A stretch of 64,000 nt of DNA. Origin: Actinoplanes nipponensis. Its GTDB lineage: Bacteria > Actinomycetota > Actinomycetes > Mycobacteriales > Micromonosporaceae. Position 1 is the stretch's first letter. Each line of letters opens with the position of its first letter. Below are positions 60,575 through 64,000 of this stretch, piece by piece. Location of the stretch: positions 32,753 through 96,752 of the forward strand of contig NZ_BOMQ01000044.1 in NCBI RefSeq assembly GCF_016862275.1. Reading direction: 5' to 3'. The notes under the pieces were generated by a model. The model searched no databases. It was not told where the DNA came from and saw only the letters and a list, made by a program, of their open reading frames with translations. The translations under genes were made by a program, and so were the position numbers.

Positions 60575-61138
60575 ATGCCTTCAGCTCTCCCGCTGGCCGA
60601 ACGCCTGCGCCACCTCGCGCCCGAGGCCCTCGCCTTCGGCGCGATCGGCGCCGCCAACACGCTGCTCTACATGGCCATCACCTGGGCCCTGCTGCCCATC
60701 GGTGCGGTCAAGGCGAGCGTCGTGGCCACCGTCGTCACCACGACCCTGGCATACCTGGCGAACCGGTACTGGACCTACCGCAAGCACACGCGCAGCGCGC
60801 TGCGCCGCGAGTACACGCTGTTCTTCGGCTTCAACCTGGTCGGCATGATCATCCAGTCCGGCGCGGTCACCATCGGCAAGTACGGCTTCGGCCTCACCGA
60901 GGAACACGACGAGATGCTGTTCATGGGGGTCACCCTGCTCGGCATCGCGGTCGCGACGGTCTTCCGCTTCTGGGCGTACCGCACGTTCGTCTTCCTCAAG
61001 CCCCCCGTCGACCACCACGAGGCCGCGGTCGTCGACCTGGACGCGGTGGCCGGGCTGGCCGAGCTCAGCGCCGAGGCCGACGGCAGCCTGGACGAGGAGC
61101 TGGCCCACGAGATCGAGGCGCAGCGGCGCGCCGTCTGA
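60575..61138 (+). CDS. GtrA family membrane protein, copy 2
   Basis: A 187-residue four-helix GtrA protein: FGAIGAANTLLYMAITWALL, TTLAYLANRYWTYRKHTR (the NRxWT signature), YTLFFGFNLVGMIIQSGAVT and ATVFRFWAYRTFVFLKP. Its acidic, helical C-terminal tail (EAAVVDLDAVAGLAELSAEA) differs from copy 1, so the tails rather than the membrane core may set partner choice. It arose by tandem duplication and diverged considerably. Confidence 0.87.
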   Translation: MPSALPLAERLRHLAPEALAFGAIGAANTLLYMAITWALLPIGAVKASVVATVVTTTLAYLANRYWTYRKHTRSALRREYTLFFGFNLVGMIIQSGAVTIGKYGFGLTEEHDEMLFMGVTLLGIAVATVFRFWAYRTFVFLKPPVDHHEAAVVDLDAVAGLAELSAEADGSLDEELAHEIEAQRRAV

Positions 61139-61141
61139 CGC

Positions 61142-61690
61142 TCACCGCCGCCGGTCGCGCACCGGCGCCGGCTCGTCGTCCTCGTCCTCGCCGTCGCCGC
61201 GCAACTCGCGGTCGGTCTCGATGAGCTGGTAGAGCAGCGTCTGCACGTGCTGCACCCCGGGCACCGCGGCGAGCACCGCGCCGCGGTCCCCGATCGAGTC
61301 GATCCGCAGCGTGCCGCAGCCGAGCAGCCGGTCCAGCAGCGACTGGCTCATCGCGTGGTCGTTCACCCGGTTCAGCGGCAGGTCCCGGCGCTCGCGGGCG
61401 ATCACCCCGTCCTGCAGCAGGATCCGCTCGTCGGTGAACACGTAGTGGGTGCTGCGCCAGACCAGCAACGGCCACACCCCGCGGGTCAGCGCCAGGAACA
61501 GCGCCACGGCGCCGACCACCGAGACCCCGATCAGGCCGCCGGTGGTCGGCGGCAACATGATCCAGACCAGGAGCACGGCGGCCAGGGCGGCCAGCAGGAC
61601 CAGGATCGGGCGTACGGCCGCCCGCGCGTGCGGGTGCAGGTGGAGGACGAGCTCCTCCTCGTCGGTCAGGACCTCGTCCGGGAAAGCCAC
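61142..61690 (-). CDS. bPH_2-type PH-domain membrane protein
   Basis: A 182-residue protein with two transmembrane helices at about residues 26-45 and 50-70, followed by a bacterial PH domain (bPH_2): STHYVFTDERILLQDGVIAR, LPLNRVNDHAMSQSLLDRLL and the conserved GCGTLRIDSIGDRGAVLAAV. The acidic tail is disordered. Members' function is unknown; many sit next to birA and accBC in actinobacteria, as this one neighbours birA. GTG 61690 agrees with TACGCT 6 nt upstream. Confidence 0.85.
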   Translation of the reverse strand: MAFPDEVLTDEEELVLHLHPHARAAVRPILVLLAALAAVLLVWIMLPPTTGGLIGVSVVGAVALFLALTRGVWPLLVWRSTHYVFTDERILLQDGVIARERRDLPLNRVNDHAMSQSLLDRLLGCGTLRIDSIGDRGAVLAAVPGVQHVQTLLYQLIETDRELRGDGEDEDDEPAPVRDRRR

Positions 61691-61694
61691 GCGC

Positions 61695-62558
61695 TCAGCG
61701 TACGTGCAGGACGTCCCCCGCCGAGACGCGCCGCTCGCCGTCAGCCGTACGGACCACGAGCTGGCCGTCACCGTCCACCGTGGTCGCCGTACCGGTGAAC
61801 TCCTCGCGGTTGGGCAGTAGCACCCGCACGTCCCGCCCGATCGTCGCGCAGTCCCGCTGGTACGCCGCCAGCAGCCCGCACATCTCCGCGTCGCCGCCGG
61901 CCTCGCGCCAGCCGGCGTACCACCGGGCGACGCCGCGCAGCAGCGCCCGCAGCAGCGGGTCCCGATCGGTGGCCTCCGCCCCGGCGAGCCGCAACGAGGT
62001 GGCCGGCAGCCCGGTGGTCTCGGGCAGCTCGTCGGCGCGGGTGGTGACGTTCAGGCCGATGCCGACCACCACCGCGTCCCCGCTGACCTCGGCCAGGATG
62101 CCGGCCGCCTTGGCCTCCGCCGGCCCGGCGCCCAGCAGCAGGTCGTTCGGCCACTTCAGCGCGGCGTCGACCTCGGCCAGGCGCTGCACCGCCTCCCGCA
62201 ACGCCACCCCGGCGAGCAGCGGCAGCCAGCCCCAGCTGCGCTGCGGCGCCGGCGCCCAGCCCCGCTCGGCGTCGGCCGTACCCGGCCGCAGCAGGAAGCT
62301 CAGCGTCAGCCCGGCCCGCGCCGGCGACACCCACTGCCGGTCCCGCCGCCCCCGGCCGGCGACCTGGCGCTCGGCCACGACGACCAGCCCTTCGGCGGCG
62401 CCGGCCAGGCCGGCGGCCGCGGCGTCGGCGTTGGTCGACCCGGTCTCGCCACGGATCTCGAGACGCCGCCAGAAGCCGCCGGGCACGATGAGCGCCCGCT
62501 GCAGGGCCCGCTCACCCAGCGGCGGCCGGTCCAGGTCCGTGTAGGGCGAGGAAGCCAT
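61695..62558 (-). CDS. birA: Biotin--[acetyl-CoA-carboxylase] ligase
   Basis: A 287-residue ligase that biotinylates the acetyl/propionyl-CoA carboxylase carrier domain. Seen are the ETGSTNADAAA start of the catalytic domain, the biotin-binding loop AGRGRRDRQWVSP (form of GRGRxGRxW), LKWPNDLLLG, AGILAEVSGDAVVVGIGLNV, and a C-terminal SH3-like domain (FTGTATTVDGDGQLVVRTAD). No N-terminal helix-turn-helix is present, so it is the non-repressor type. TAGGCT lies 6 nt before ATG 62558. Confidence 0.95.
   Translation of the reverse strand: MASSPYTDLDRPPLGERALQRALIVPGGFWRRLEIRGETGSTNADAAAAGLAGAAEGLVVVAERQVAGRGRRDRQWVSPARAGLTLSFLLRPGTADAERGWAPAPQRSWGWLPLLAGVALREAVQRLAEVDAALKWPNDLLLGAGPAEAKAAGILAEVSGDAVVVGIGLNVTTRADELPETTGLPATSLRLAGAEATDRDPLLRALLRGVARWYAGWREAGGDAEMCGLLAAYQRDCATIGRDVRVLLPNREEFTGTATTVDGDGQLVVRTADGERRVSAGDVLHVR
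61697..61702 (-). promoter_or_regulatory. -10 hexamer TACGCT of the PH-domain gene
   Basis: On the minus strand TACGCT ends 6 nt before GTG 61690; it overlaps the last codons of birA (stop at 61695). Confidence 0.45.
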
Positions 62559-62564
62559 CCGCCC

Positions 62565-62570
62565 AGCCTA
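62565..62570 (-). promoter_or_regulatory. -10 hexamer TAGGCT of birA
   Basis: On the minus strand TAGGCT ends 6 nt before ATG 62558, consistent with a leaderless transcript. Confidence 0.5.
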
Positions 62571-62582
62571 GACGGGGCGTGA

Positions 62583-64000
62583 TCAGCTCGGCTCGGCCGC
62601 GTGCCGGCTCACGTAGACGGTGCTGCGCGGCTCGGGCTGACCGCTGCCGGGACGCGGGCGCGGCCGGGGGCGCGACCGGGGCTGCTCCGGATGGGGATCC
62701 ATCGGCGGCAGCGCCTGGGTGGCGTCGTCACCGCCGTAGCCACCGGACGAGCCACGGCGGCGGCGCGTCATGACGGCCGGCCGGCGGGCCGTGCGGGCGG
62801 CGCCGTCCTCGGCGGAACCCGGCGGCGACCACGTGAGGTCCGGCATGGCCGCCTCGGGCAGGTCCGGGACGCTCCAGACCGGGCCCTCCAGGCTCTCCTC
62901 CCGGGCGGCGTAGGGGCCGGCCGGGCGGTTGTTCGAGCCGCGCCGGACGGGCACCCGGCTCGCACCGGGCGGGCCGGCGGGCCGGATGCCGGGAAGGGCG
63001 GCCCGGCTGCGGGTGCGCTGCGGAAGCTCGGCCGGGGGCCCGCTGTCGTCGGCCGGCGGCGCGGCCTTCTCCGGCGGAGCGAGGGGGGCGGCGGCCAGGT
63101 CGAGGCCGTCGGCACCGAGGAACACCCGGTCGTCGCCGGGCGCCGGCGCGTCGAAGCGCCGACGGCCGGCCCCGCTCGGCTCGGCCGGACCGGTGTCCCC
63201 ACCGAAGCGTCCGGTCCCGGCGGCGGGGACGGGACCCGGCGCGCCCGGGCGGGCCGGCTCGTCGCGTTCCACGGCGGTGCGGAAGGCCGGACCGGTCGGG
63301 CGGTGGCCGGACCACGACCGCGGCGAACCCACCCGGTCGTCCGGACGCGCCGGCGGCCACTGCAGGACGGGACGCGTCGGTTCCGCGTCGACCGCCGCCG
63401 GGACGTCGAAGCCGGAGGACGGCGGGTAGGGCGGGATCTCGGGGAGCCGCTCCACCGGGGTCGGCCAGCCGTACTCGGTGTCGTAGGAACTCGCCGGCAC
63501 CGGGGTCCAGTACTCGCCGGAGACGGCCCGGCTCTCGTCCCGGTACTGCGGCCGCACCCAGCCCTCGACCCTGTCCCCGTGGCGCAGGCCGCCGCGCTCC
63601 GCCCAGTCGGTGCCGACGACCTCCTCGGCCCCGAGGACGTAGCCGGTCTCGTCCATGTCTTCCAGCGCGGCGTCGGCGAAACCGGGGAACGCGCCGGTGC
63701 CGTCCGGCCCGGCTACCGCGTCGAAGGGCCCGGACAGGTCGGCTTCCCGGTCGGCTTCCCAATCGGCTTCACGACCGGCGGGCTCGTCGTCGTAGTGCGC
63801 GGCCGGGTGCAGGCCGTCCGGGTCCGATCCGACGGTTCCCGGACCGGGCCAGTCGAGTTCGGCCATCTCCCGGCCGGAGAGGTCGAAGCCGGCCGCGTCC
63901 CCGCCCGCAACCTCGAAGCCGGCCGCCTCCCCGCCGGCGATCTCGAAGTCGGCCGCCTCCCGGCCCGCGATCTCGAAGCCGGCCGATTCCCGGCCCGTGT
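62583..64000 (-). CDS. Disordered Pro/Gly-rich hypothetical protein (start outside window)
   Basis: At least 472 residues; the frame stays open through the right edge, so the ATG at 63866 is probably internal. The visible N-terminal part is a tandem ten-residue repeat of the form EAAGFEIAGR (at least four copies). The rest is low-complexity, rich in Pro, Gly, Arg and Asp, with no membrane helix or recognised domain; the C-terminus ends RSRPRPRPRPGSGQPEPRST and VYVSRHAAEPS. It is likely intrinsically disordered. I cannot assign a function. Confidence 0.65.
   Translation of the reverse strand, partial: TGRESAGFEIAGREAADFEIAGGEAAGFEVAGGDAAGFDLSGREMAELDWPGPGTVGSDPDGLHPAAHYDDEPAGREADWEADREADLSGPFDAVAGPDGTGAFPGFADAALEDMDETGYVLGAEEVVGTDWAERGGLRHGDRVEGWVRPQYRDESRAVSGEYWTPVPASSYDTEYGWPTPVERLPEIPPYPPSSGFDVPAAVDAEPTRPVLQWPPARPDDRVGSPRSWSGHRPTGPAFRTAVERDEPARPGAPGPVPAAGTGRFGGDTGPAEPSGAGRRRFDAPAPGDDRVFLGADGLDLAAAPLAPPEKAAPPADDSGPPAELPQRTRSRAALPGIRPAGPPGASRVPVRRGSNNRPAGPYAAREESLEGPVWSVPDLPEAAMPDLTWSPPGSAEDGAARTARRPAVMTRRRRGSSGGYGGDDATQALPPMDPHPEQPRSRPRPRPRPGSGQPEPRSTVYVSRHAAEPS
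63871..64000 (-). repeat. 30-bp tandem repeat in coding sequence
   Basis: Four full units (63871, 63901, 63931, 63961) and part of a fifth recur with an exact 30-bp period, each encoding ten residues like EAADFEIAGG. The array runs off the window edge, so its size is unknown. Confidence 0.9.

Overview
The window is a stretch of chromosome from a high-GC actinomycete. Protein-coding frames are very GC-rich at third codon positions, GTG starts are common, and many genes have start/stop overlaps of the ATGA or GTGA type. Secreted proteins carry ricin-type lectin modules. The content fits a Micromonosporaceae-like genome (Actinoplanes and relatives), but no rRNA or species marker is present, so that placement is inference. 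I found no tRNA, rRNA, CRISPR array, prophage or intact insertion sequence.

Region by region. (1) 1-8.7 kb: acyl/alcohol catabolism, with two acyl-CoA dehydrogenases, two TetR regulators, an aldehyde dehydrogenase, a zinc alcohol dehydrogenase and an acyl-CoA ligase, plus a small MerR-type regulator behind a 526-bp noncoding region. (2) 8.7-10 kb: a Nudix hydrolase, a divergent pterin-dehydratase-like protein and a bacterial PH-domain protein, closed by a textbook terminator. (3) 10.2-14.7 kb: a two-gene secreted carbohydrate operon, a sugar-dehydrogenase-like protein followed by a ThuA/3-keto-disaccharide-hydrolase protein, both ending in nearly the same lectin module. (4) 14.7-30.1 kb: mixed accessory and regulatory genes (peptidase E, nucleotidyltransferase, methyltransferase, G5-domain and lamin-tail secreted proteins, MarR/FMN-reductase pair, ArsR, MFS exporter, large orphan secreted protein, NYN nuclease, GNAT, a decayed Uma2 gene, ychF, an XRE regulator). 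(5) 30.2-32.1 kb: alkylation-repair operon (Ada/AlkA fusion and Ogt). (6) 32.2-41.4 kb: secreted GH25-like protein with FG-GAP repeats, valS, a CPBP protease, a secreted metzincin plus lipoprotein pair, and hypothetical genes. (7) 41.5-49.6 kb: conserved core (rmuC, ispH, xseAB, DUF4245, glpX) with a transporter and a rhomboid protease. (8) 49.7-54.1 kb: trypsin-like protease, a lytic transglycosylase behind a CRP-like site and a long structured leader, a PhoH2-type protein preceded by a 50-codon overlapping ORF, and otsB. (9) 54.2-64 kb: uppS with a geranylgeranyl-reductase-like enzyme and a membrane protein, pckG, an ECF-like sigma factor with a fused zinc-finger motif, two GtrA proteins, a PH-domain membrane protein, birA, and a repeat-containing disordered protein cut by the window edge.

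Themes. Many genes have a TAnnnT-type -10 hexamer ending 6-8 nt before the start codon, the signature of leaderless transcription; this also helps decide several start codons. Leads most worth following are the small ORF overlapping phoH2 (resembling the mycobacterial phoAT-phoH2 arrangement), the CRP-like site plus switch-like leader of the lytic transglycosylase, and the lectin-tagged sugar oxidation/3-keto-sugar operon.
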